In this document: positions 1-4,241 of the stretch, piece by piece
Layout of the letters: every line of letters begins with the position of its first letter
Numbering within the stretch: position 1 is the first letter of the stretch
Notes under the pieces: generated by a model
Database searches by the model: none
The model's input: the letters and a program-made list of their open reading frames with translations, nothing else
Told to the model about the DNA's origin: nothing
Source of the DNA: an uncultured Clostridia bacterium
Lineage (GTDB): Bacteria; Bacillota; Clostridia; Oscillospirales; Oscillospiraceae
DNA length: 5,260 bases
NCBI GenBank assembly: GCA_947176425.1
Contig: CAMWQV010000195.1
Coordinates: 1 to 5,260 of the forward strand
Direction of reading: 5' to 3'
Position numbers and translations under genes: made by a program

Positions 1-527
1 GTGTTCTCCAGCAGCTGTTTGACCAGCTCGCCGCCGCCCTCGCCGACGCCCATACAGCCATACGCGCCGTAACGGGTATGGGAATCGGAACCCAGAATCA
101 TTTTGCCGCACCCCGCCAGGCGTTCCCGGGCGTACTGGTGGATTACCGCCTGATTCGCGGGAACATAAATGCCGCCGTATTTCTTCGCCGCCGAGAGGCC
201 GAACGCGTGGTCATCCTCATTGATGGTGCCGCCCACCGCGCAGAGGCTGTTGTGGCAGTTGGTCATGGCATAGGGGATGGGGAACTGCTTCAGGCCGCTG
301 GCTTTCGCGGTCTGGATGATGCCGACAAAGGTAATGTCATGGGAGATCAGGGCATCGAATTTGATGCGCATTTTTTTCGGGTCCGCGCTCTTGTCGTGGG
401 CGCGCAGGATAGAATAGGCAATCGTTTTTTCCCGTGCGGTTTCAGGGGCTTCCTGTCCCTGCGCCGCGTCCGCCCAGACGATTTCGCCGTTCACCAGGTA
501 CGCGCCTTTTTTCATTACTTCTACCAT
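1..527 (-). CDS. Aconitase-superfamily hydratase, N-terminal part (truncated by window edge)
   Basis: The first 175 codons of a protein that continues beyond position 1. It begins [17 protein letters not shown]. Aconitase-domain signatures are visible: a run around residues 60-75 ([10 protein letters not shown]), a Cys/His-rich [12 protein letters not shown] at about 89-100, and the DSHT motif at 148-151 followed by a glycine-rich stretch (GVGEGGGE, 160-167). DSHT plus glycines is typical of the 4Fe-4S dehydratase fold. The N-terminus most resembles the YbhJ-like group simply called hydratase in Firmicutes, usually about 750 residues, rather than classical aconitase or LeuC. The substrate is unknown. 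The three cluster-ligand cysteines of the family would lie beyond the window, so catalytic competence cannot be judged. The start is the ATG at 525-527 because GGGAGGA (537-543) lies 9 nt upstream; the later ATG at 513-515 would be 21 nt from it. A promoter and a leader hairpin precede it, and it is divergent from the small gene at 962. Confidence 0.88.
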   Translation of the reverse strand, partial: MVEVMKKGAYLVNGEIVWADAAQGQEAPETAREKTIAYSILRAHDKSADPKKMRIKFDALISHDITFVGIIQTAKASGLKQFPIPYAMTNCHNSLCAVGGTINEDDHAFGLSAAKKYGGIYVPANQAVIHQYARERLAGCGKMILGSDSHTRYGAYGCMGVGEGGGELVKQLLEN

Positions 528-556
528 AATTTTACGTCCTCCCTTTTTGGTCGCAG

Positions 557-578
557 ATGACAGGGTCCGCCCTGTCAT
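557..578 (-). other. Perfect 9-bp hairpin in the hydratase leader
   Basis: ATGACAGGG (557-565) and CCCTGTCAT (570-578) pair perfectly around a 4-nt loop. The hairpin lies inside the predicted 5' leader, 13 nt before the ribosome binding site (537-543). On the minus strand it is followed by CTGCGACC and no T-run, so it is not an intrinsic terminator. It could stabilise the mRNA, bind a protein, or be an operator in DNA form. Which of these applies cannot be told from sequence. Confidence 0.6.
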
Positions 579-597
579 GCACTTTCCGGTTAAGCTG

Positions 598-626
598 AGT
601 TTATCACAGCCTAAAAAATTTGTGAA
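598..626 (-). promoter_or_regulatory. Sigma-A promoter of the hydratase gene
   Basis: On the minus strand the -35 box is TTCACA (621-626, five of six consensus bases), followed by a 17-bp spacer and the -10 box TAAACT (598-603, four of six). A TG two bases before the -10 gives an extended -10 element (TGATAAACT). Transcription should start near 591, leaving a leader of about 64 nt that contains the hairpin at 557-578. Inferred from sequence only. Confidence 0.65.
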
Positions 627-660
627 CAGGAAATTTGCAATATTTTTTATTTTCGTATGG

Positions 661-682
661 TTGACGAAAATTAATCCGTCAA
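661..682. repeat. Dyad TTGACG-N10-CGTCAA, possible operator
   Basis: TTGACG (661-666) and CGTCAA (677-682) form a perfect 6-bp inverted repeat separated by 10 AT-rich bases. It sits 35 bp upstream of the hydratase -35 box, which suits an activator or repressor site. The arms are short, so chance is possible. No regulator gene is in the window. Confidence 0.35.
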
Positions 683-828
683 ACCGATTATTTTGCAGGA
701 TTTTGAAAAATGTCCTTCACCTCGTCCGCGCCTTTGCAGGATAAAATGCGGCCAACTGTACCAAAGAATGAAAGCTGAAAGGCCCTCTGCACCAAAAAAT
801 TGCACAAACGGCAGCTGAACCTGGTCAT

Positions 829-908
829 TTTGCACAGAAACAAGGGGCGTCCGTATGCGCCAAATCAACAAACTTTTTCTCTGCATAAGATTTTATATTT
901 GCACAGAA
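829..908 (+). repeat. Direct repeat TTTGCACAGAA (two copies, 69 bp apart)
   Basis: Identical 11-base copies lie at 829-839 and 898-908. A shorter variant, TTGCACA, is at 800-806. The second copy overlaps the -35 region of the promoter for the gene at 962. Repeated identical boxes ending on a promoter are a common layout for repressor or activator sites, but no cognate regulator is visible. Confidence 0.5.
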
Positions 909-928
909 GGGTCAAAAAATGGTATAAT
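899..928 (+). promoter_or_regulatory. Sigma-A promoter of the small hypothetical gene
   Basis: A perfect TATAAT (923-928) lies 17 bp downstream of a weak -35-like TTGCAC (899-904 if the spacer is taken as 18 bp). The start of transcription would be near 935, giving a leader of about 27 nt that carries AAGGAGG. One of two 11-bp TTTGCACAGAA repeats (898-908) covers the -35 region, which could make it an operator. Confidence 0.65.
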
Positions 929-961
929 ATGCCTAACTTCAACAAGGAGGCTTCGTATCAG

Positions 962-1201
962 ATGAAACGTGTAAAGGCGGCCTGTTTGCAGCAGATACTG
1001 CAATTCTCCCCGAAAGAAGGCGTCAGTCCCCAGTACGCGGCGGAGGCGGTGCAGGAGGAAGTGAACCAGTACAAGGCGCGGCTGGATAATATCCGGACAC
1101 AGTACCGTATCCTGCGGGAAGAGGTCCAGTCAGACGGAACCGTCATCCTGGAGATCAAAAAACAGTATAATGCCAGTCCTGTAGGCGATTTTCTGAATTA
1201 A
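962..1201 (+). CDS. Conserved-looking 79-residue hypothetical protein
   Basis: A small soluble protein with no signal peptide and no membrane segment. Residues about 24-56 are rich in Ala, Glu, Gln, Lys and Arg and look strongly helical (AAEAVQEEVNQYKARLDNIR). A short beta-like DGTVILEIKKQYN (58-70) and a tail ending VGDFLN follow. It resembles small uncharacterised proteins of Oscillospirales genomes that I recall, but no function is known to me and none is claimed. The start is the ATG at 962 because AAGGAGG (944-950) lies 11 nt upstream. An in-frame ATG at 929 abuts the -10 box and would place the RBS inside the coding region, so it is rejected. The gene has its own promoter and terminator and is therefore a single-gene unit. 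It converges on the dapF operon. Confidence 0.85.
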   Translation: MKRVKAACLQQILQFSPKEGVSPQYAAEAVQEEVNQYKARLDNIRTQYRILREEVQSDGTVILEIKKQYNASPVGDFLN

Positions 1202-1206
1202 GCGCA

Positions 1207-1243
1207 AAAAACGGTCCCGGCGGATAAACCGGGACCATTTTTT
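1207..1243. terminator. Bidirectional intrinsic terminator
   Basis: GGTCCCGG (1213-1220) pairs perfectly with CCGGGACC (1229-1236) around an 8-nt loop. A run of A (1206-1211) precedes it and a run of T (1238-1243) follows it, so either strand makes a GC-rich hairpin followed by U residues. It ends the small plus-strand gene (stop at 1199-1201) and the minus-strand dapF operon (stop at 1242-1244). The minus-strand stop codon lies in the T-tract. Confidence 0.9.
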
Positions 1244-1589
1244 AATCCGGGACCGCACGGCTCAGCAGGTCCGCAGCACACACTCTGTCTTCACATATCT
1301 GCCGGAAGGAACGGATAAAAAACCGCATCGCTTCCATATCGTCCGAATAGGCGCAGAACATATCCGCTTCCGGATCAAAATGGACTTTTTCAATCAGGTC
1401 CGGGCATCGTTCCTCCAAAAATACCCTTGCCAGACTTTCCCAGTCATAGCCGCTGCCTTCCCAGCCCTGCTCCGCAAATATTTCCTGCAAAAACGGTCTC
1501 CCTGCATCTAAGCAGACAGACGCCGTTTTTTCGTACCCGCACCAAGTAAACGGCGCAATTTCCCGTTCAAATTTTTCCATAGCATCCAT
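1242..1589 (-). CDS. Imm51-like immunity protein
   Basis: A 115-residue soluble protein. The pattern PFTWCGYEKTASVCLDAG (13-30), then EGSGYDWESLARVFLEE (44-60), FDPEADMFCAYS (71-82) and a tail with ICEDRVCAADLLSRA (98-112) matches my memory of the Imm51 family. That family was defined as immunity proteins of bacterial polymorphic toxin systems. The assignment rests on recall, not a search. The start is the ATG at 1587-1589: AAGGAG (1597-1602) lies 7 nt upstream and is itself within dapF. The gene overlaps the last 23 nt of dapF in another frame, so it is probably translated by coupling to dapF. No toxin gene or toxin-delivery gene is visible nearby. It may be an orphan immunity gene defending against neighbours, or a domesticated family member with a housekeeping role. 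It ends at the shared terminator. Confidence 0.72.
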   Translation of the reverse strand: MDAMEKFEREIAPFTWCGYEKTASVCLDAGRPFLQEIFAEQGWEGSGYDWESLARVFLEERCPDLIEKVHFDPEADMFCAYSDDMEAMRFFIRSFRQICEDRVCAADLLSRAVPD

Positions 1590-2439
1590 GTTTTTTCTCC
1601 TTACTTTCCAGCAGATCATCGTCTAAAGCTTCTCCCTCACAGACCAGATTTGTAGGACCAGTAAGCCAAAGATTCGTTTGATTGCCTGCGTACTCGACCG
1701 TCACATACAGCGTGCCGCCGGGAGAAGTCACCGCCACATTTTGCCCGCTCACTTTTCCCAGCAGCGTCAGCGCCAATACCGTGGAGCCGGTCCCGGTCCC
1801 GCAGGCATACGTAAAATCTTCAACGCCCCGTTCGTAGGTCAGCAGACGGATATGGTCTGGTTGTATAATATCGTAAAAATTCACATTCGCGCCCTTTGGA
1901 AACGCCTGGTTCCAGCGAAGCGCACAGCCCAGTTCGCGCAGCTGCCCGGCTGTACAGTCAGCCAAACCGGGATAAAACACCGCACAGTGGGGAAGGCCAG
2001 GGTCTCCCAGCTCCACATAGGCACAGGACCACGTTTGACCGCAGGCGTCTACAGGACATGACAGCCGCGTCACGGTGGGGTCTGTGAGGCGGATGCGGTA
2101 ATTCCGTTTGTCAATCCTATGACCTTGGACCGGTCCGGAAGGCGATTCCACTATCTGCGTTTCTCCCGCGAGGCCATGCTCAAAACCATAGCGGCAGATA
2201 CAGCGGGCGCCGTTGCCGCACATCTCGCCCTGAGAGCCGTCAGCGTTATAAAACAACATTCGGAAATCACCACCCTGCACAGCTGGTTCGACTGCCATCA
2301 GTCCATCCGCACCGACAGACAGCCGCCGCCTGCATAAAACCCGTGCGATCTCCGGGAACCGGTCCGCTGGGATATGCCGGTCCATATTGTCCAGAATAAT
2401 AAAATCATTGCCTGCACCGTTCATCTTGGTAAAACGCAT
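1567..2439 (-). CDS. dapF: Diaminopimelate epimerase
   Basis: Cytoplasmic, cofactor-free epimerase converting LL-diaminopimelate to meso-diaminopimelate for peptidoglycan cross-links and lysine. The protein is 290 residues, close to the usual 270-290. It opens MRFTKMNGAGNDF (the family's N-terminal signature). It carries YNADGSQGEMCGNGARC (64-80) with the first catalytic cysteine at about 74. ANVNF (184-188) and YERGVEDFTYACGTG (202-216) follow, the latter with the second catalytic cysteine at about 213. Both members of the Cys pair that acts as acid and base are present. The start is the ATG at 2437-2439, with AAGGAGG (2449-2455) 9 nt upstream. The frame stays open for another 59 codons upstream, but that part is leader and does not resemble DapF. 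It is first in a two-gene operon with the Imm51-like gene. It has its own promoter and a long structured leader. Confidence 0.96.
   Translation of the reverse strand: MRFTKMNGAGNDFIILDNMDRHIPADRFPEIARVLCRRRLSVGADGLMAVEPAVQGGDFRMLFYNADGSQGEMCGNGARCICRYGFEHGLAGETQIVESPSGPVQGHRIDKRNYRIRLTDPTVTRLSCPVDACGQTWSCAYVELGDPGLPHCAVFYPGLADCTAGQLRELGCALRWNQAFPKGANVNFYDIIQPDHIRLLTYERGVEDFTYACGTGTGSTVLALTLLGKVSGQNVAVTSPGGTLYVTVEYAGNQTNLWLTGPTNLVCEGEALDDDLLESKEKKHGCYGKI
1597..1602 (-). promoter_or_regulatory. Ribosome binding site of the Imm51-like gene, inside dapF
   Basis: AAGGAG on the minus strand lies 7 nt before the ATG at 1589 and within the dapF reading frame, where it encodes the Lys-Glu of the tail. 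It decides the start of the downstream gene against the longer reading frame beginning MICWKV. It supports termination-reinitiation or direct entry during dapF translation. Confidence 0.8.
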
Positions 2440-2543
2440 CAGAATCCCCCTCCTTCTTTTACGGTCAGTATATCGGAAAATTTCCCCCTTGTAAACCACA
2501 GGACCTGTTAAAAACCATGCAAAAAATGCTGTTATCCACACAT

Positions 2544-2585
2544 AGAACAACCCCCCGCCTTTGAGGAAAGACGAGGGGTCGTTCT
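2544..2585 (-). other. Long G-U-compensated hairpin in the dapF leader
   Basis: Bases 2544-2562 pair with 2567-2585 around a 4-nt loop (2563-2566). As minus-strand RNA this is a continuous 19-bp stem with three G-U pairs (2549/2580, 2555/2574, 2558/2571). As plus-strand RNA the same three positions are A-C mismatches. The asymmetry indicates that the minus-strand transcript is the functional form. No U-tract follows directly (the next bases are TATGTGTGG, with a T-run only about 18 nt later), so it is not a standard terminator. Confidence 0.75.
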
Positions 2586-2617
2586 TGATGGAGAAGATTG
2601 AGGAAAAACGATACAAC

Positions 2618-2640
2618 AGTCTAGGTTTCTCTCCTAAACT
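2618..2640 (-). other. Hairpin at the predicted 5' end of the dapF transcript
   Basis: Bases 2618-2625 pair with 2633-2640 around a 7-nt loop. The stem is 8 bp in minus-strand RNA with one G-U pair (2621/2637), which is an A-C mismatch on the plus strand. It lies directly at the predicted transcription start (near 2640), a position where 5'-terminal stems often protect mRNA from decay. Confidence 0.5.
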
Positions 2641-2646
2641 GGTTAT

Positions 2647-2675
2647 ATTCTAGCAGTTTCCCGCACTTTTTTCAA
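2647..2675 (-). promoter_or_regulatory. Sigma-A promoter of dapF
   Basis: On the minus strand TTGAAA (2670-2675, five of six) is followed by a 17-bp spacer and TAGAAT (2647-2652, five of six). Predicted start of transcription is near 2640. It gives dapF a promoter independent of nagA, which ends about 135 bp upstream. An ATACAACA/TGTTGTAT inverted repeat (2611-2618 and 2682-2689) flanks it. Confidence 0.7.
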
Positions 2676-2723
2676 CGTCCATGTTGTATAAATTTGAAAG
2701 TTTCTTTGGGATACAATCGTCAA

Positions 2724-2757
2724 TTCTCACAAAAATCCATCTGTATTTTTGTGAGAA
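2724..2757. repeat. Perfect 13-bp inverted repeat, 8-nt spacer
   Basis: TTCTCACAAAAAT (2724-2736) and ATTTTTGTGAGAA (2745-2757) are exact inverse complements. The element lies between the nagA stop and the dapF promoter, about 50 bp upstream of the dapF -35 box. No T-run follows on either strand, so it is not a standard terminator, though it could contribute to ending nagA transcription. The perfect symmetry would also suit an operator for a dimeric regulator. Confidence 0.7.
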
Positions 2758-2773
2758 AAGACAACGAGCGGCG

Positions 2774-2806
2774 TTTTTGACCGTCTCTCGCGAACACGAT
2801 CAAAAA
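2774..2806 (-). terminator. Hairpin just after nagA, possible terminator
   Basis: Bases 2774-2784 pair with 2796-2806 (11 bp, one G-U in minus-strand RNA at 2781/2799, an A-C mismatch on the plus strand) around an 11-nt loop. It begins 3 nt after the nagA stop codon. The U-run lies in the first arm of the stem (2802-2806 region) instead of after it, so termination would be inefficient. I call it a weak or atypical 3' end, with the repeat at 2724-2757 as a possible second stem. Confidence 0.45.
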
Positions 2807-2809
2807 TGA

Positions 2810-3913
2810 TCAAACAACCCGCGTACCGTTTACAAACACCGCCCGCAGCGCAAGTCCAGCATCCAGAACTACGATATCCGCAGCCCGTCCGGCCTCCAGC
2901 GCACCAATATCATGCAGTCCGACCGCCTCCGCAGGCGCGGTGGAGACAGCATAGACCGCCGCTTCCAACGGCAGGCCGAATGCGGTCACATTGCGGACGG
3001 CATCCAGCAGGGAGATTGAACTGCCTGCCAGCGTACCATCCAGCAGGGTCGCTTTGCGGTCTTTTACCACAATCGGCTGGCCGCCTAATTCATATTCCCC
3101 GTCAGGCATCCCGGCACAGCGCAGCGAATCTGAGATCAGATTGAGTTTGTCCCCAAAAAGCTGGTAAGTGGCGCGGATTACGGACGGATGGATGTGCAGG
3201 CCGTCACAAATCAACTCTACGCTGGCACCGCTGTCAAATGCCGCGCCGATTACCCCGGGAGCGCGGTGCAGAAAAGAGGGCATTCCATTATATAAATGCG
3301 TCGCGTGGGTCGCGCCCGCCGCAAAGCCTGCCATTGCCGTATCATAATCCGCCGTTGTATGGCCTAATGAGACAGTACAGATTTTTGAGACTTTGCGGAT
3401 AAAGTCCGGCGCACCTTCTTCCTCGCACGCCACCGTTACTAACCGAACCTGTCCGCCGGATGCCTCATTCAGCCTTTGGAATAGTGATACATCCGGTTTA
3501 TGCAGATTCTCCGCTGCCTGAGCCCCCCGTTTGGCATAGCTGAGAAACGGTCCTTCCAGATGAATTCCCGCACATTTCGCGCCGCCGGTATATCGGAAAT
3601 CCCGAATTGCGTGCATAGCAGGCATCAGCGTTTTCTCTTTCAGCGTCATAGTTGTGGCAAGATAACTGGTGACGCCGTGTGCCGCGTAGTAATCAGAAAG
3701 GGGCCGGAGCGCGGCAGGCTTTCCGTCGGAAAAGTCCTCGCCTACCGCACCGTGGGTATGGATATCCACCAGGCCGGGAATCACATAACAGCCGGATGCG
3801 TCATAATCGCCGGGACTGTCGATTATGCCAATATCTGTGATGGTTTTGCCAAAACTGATATCTCCATCTGTGAAGGTCCGACACCTGAATATTTTACCAT
3901 TTTTTATGATCAT
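2810..3913 (-). CDS. nagA: N-acetylglucosamine-6-phosphate deacetylase
   Basis: Cytoplasmic metal-dependent amidohydrolase that removes acetate from GlcNAc-6-phosphate, giving glucosamine-6-phosphate for glycolysis or wall synthesis. It is 367 residues, against about 380 for E. coli NagA. Motifs in order are PGLVDIHTHG (46-55), HLEGPF with the metal-binding Glu at about 120, SLGHTTADY with His 185, THATHLYNGM with His 206, ICDGLHIHP with His 240, and ISDSLRCAGMPDGEYELGG (260-278) with the probable catalytic Asp 262. All expected active-site residues appear to be present. The start is the ATG at 3911-3913, with AAAGGAG (3920-3926) 6 nt upstream. No nagB, PTS gene or nag regulator lies in the window, so it is not in a visible nag operon. 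It has a strong promoter at 4062-4090 and is divergent from the hydrolase gene. Confidence 0.95.
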   Translation of the reverse strand: MIIKNGKIFRCRTFTDGDISFGKTITDIGIIDSPGDYDASGCYVIPGLVDIHTHGAVGEDFSDGKPAALRPLSDYYAAHGVTSYLATTMTLKEKTLMPAMHAIRDFRYTGGAKCAGIHLEGPFLSYAKRGAQAAENLHKPDVSLFQRLNEASGGQVRLVTVACEEEGAPDFIRKVSKICTVSLGHTTADYDTAMAGFAAGATHATHLYNGMPSFLHRAPGVIGAAFDSGASVELICDGLHIHPSVIRATYQLFGDKLNLISDSLRCAGMPDGEYELGGQPIVVKDRKATLLDGTLAGSSISLLDAVRNVTAFGLPLEAAVYAVSTAPAEAVGLHDIGALEAGRAADIVVLDAGLALRAVFVNGTRVV

Positions 3914-4030
3914 AGAAATCTCCTTTCTGCGATTCTACTAATTTAGGCCACTTGCATTATTTGCCGAATTATGGTATTGTTTAGCTGCTGACCTCCCTGC
4001 AAACCCGCACAGAAATTCTTTTAACAACCC

Positions 4031-4091
4031 CTTGCAATCTGAGGAAAAATAGTATATGCTTATTATACCTATTTTAAACTCTTATTGCAAG
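4031..4091. repeat. Inverted repeat CTTGCAAT / ATTGCAAG flanking the nagA promoter
   Basis: Perfect 8-bp arms lie at 4031-4038 and 4084-4091. Their centres are 53 bp apart, close to five helical turns, so two bound proteins would face the same side of the DNA. The -10 and the transcription start lie between them, and the -35 is inside one arm. A functional role is inferred. Confidence 0.45.
4062..4090 (-). promoter_or_regulatory. Strong sigma-A promoter of nagA
   Basis: On the minus strand TTGCAA (4085-4090, four of six) is followed by exactly 17 bp and a perfect TATAAT (4062-4067). Transcription would start near 4055, giving a leader of about 140 nt. The -35 lies within the arm ATTGCAAG (4084-4091) of an inverted repeat whose other arm, CTTGCAAT, is at 4031-4038 inside the leader. 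That layout would suit repression by a protein bound at both arms. Confidence 0.78.
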
Positions 4092-4107
4092 TAGGAAAAA
4101 AGACTTC

Positions 4108-4146
4108 ACCAGTTTGGTCTATCTGGTCTTACTCTTGACGTTCAAG
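4108..4146. promoter_or_regulatory. GGTCT-rich short dyads upstream of nagA
   Basis: TTGGTCT (4114-4120) and TGGTCT (4124-4129) form a tandem pair, while ACCAG (4108-4112) and CTGGT (4123-4127) are inverted. A separate CTTGA-CGT-TCAAG palindrome lies at 4134-4146. TGGTCTA resembles a half-site of the GntR/HutC regulators of amino-sugar genes (NagR/DasR type), but the usual inverted second half is not in place. Weak evidence. Confidence 0.3.
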
Positions 4147-4207
4147 CGATTTGGGCGCAGTTTTTTGAAAATTAGCTGTGCCATCATTACTGTTTTATTT
4201 TGCAATT

Positions 4208-4228
4208 TCTGTTAAGTTGTTTAACAGA
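4208..4228. repeat. Perfect 8-bp dyad directly before the hydrolase start
   Basis: TCTGTTAA (4208-4215) and TTAACAGA (4221-4228) are exact inverse complements with a 5-nt spacer. The element ends 4 nt before the ATG at 4233 and 13 nt before the ATG at 4242, where a ribosome binding site would normally be. It could be an operator of the TetR or MarR kind or an mRNA hairpin limiting translation. Confidence 0.6.
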
Positions 4229-4241
4229 TTGAATGATATTT

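Larger units (their letters stand above)
528..961. other. Divergent intergenic region between the hydratase and the small gene
   Basis: No convincing gene was found in these 434 bases. The region holds the minus-strand hydratase promoter (598-626) and the plus-strand promoter of the small gene (899-928). It also holds a TTGACG/CGTCAA dyad (661-682) and a scatter of same-orientation TTTGCA boxes (634, 692, 733, 829, 898). A 71-codon minus-strand reading frame across 671-886 has no visible RBS and no recognisable protein features, and I do not call it a gene. Confidence 0.7.
2440..2640 (-). other. Structured 5' leader of dapF
   Basis: About 200 nt lie between the predicted dapF transcription start and its ATG, long for a simple leader. 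In transcript order it holds a hairpin at its 5' end (2618-2640), an 18-19-bp hairpin (2544-2585), T-runs near 2511-2528 and the RBS. I looked for the lysine riboswitch (L-box) core and the T-box AGGGUGG sequence and found neither. An 18-codon reading frame (ATG at 2516-2518, stop at 2465-2467) contains no lysine codons and lacks an RBS, so a classical lysine attenuator is unlikely. Confidence 0.55.
3914..4241. other. Divergent intergenic region between nagA and the hydrolase
   Basis: These 328 bases contain no gene I can support. They hold the nagA promoter and leader, the flanking TTGCAA arms, the GGTCT-rich stretch and the dyad at 4208-4228. I found no convincing sigma-A promoter for the plus-strand hydrolase. 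The best candidate pairs TTGAAA (4165-4170) with a poor -10 and is not called. Confidence 0.65.

Noticed and set aside
671..886. 71-codon minus-strand reading frame upstream of the hydratase
   Set aside because: No RBS, no recognisable domain, unusual composition, and it overlaps repeated promoter-type boxes. Probably chance.
2465..2518. 18-codon leader reading frame before dapF as an attenuator peptide
   Set aside because: No RBS, no lysine codons and no terminator/antiterminator pair beside it.
2532..2540. Perfect DnaA-box sequence TTATCCACA in the dapF leader
   Set aside because: A single isolated 9-mer without neighbouring boxes, an AT-rich unwinding element or origin genes. Not evidence of a replication origin.
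2440..2616. N-terminal extension of the dapF reading frame (59 extra codons with a hydrophobic stretch)
   Set aside because: It begins at a TTG without an RBS, covers the structured leader, and does not match DapF. The ATG at 2439 has AAGGAGG and the family N-terminus.
2440..2640. Lysine riboswitch or T-box in the dapF leader
   Set aside because: The T-box AGGGUGG core and the conserved L-box segments were not found, so the leader is described only as structured.
3500..3946. 148-codon plus-strand reading frame opposite nagA, and similar frames opposite dapF and the hydrolase
   Set aside because: They lie antisense or out of frame to well-supported genes, lack RBSs and show no protein signatures.
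4165..4193. Possible promoter for the hydrolase (TTGAAA with TACTGT)
   Set aside because: The -10 matches only three of six bases, so no promoter is called.
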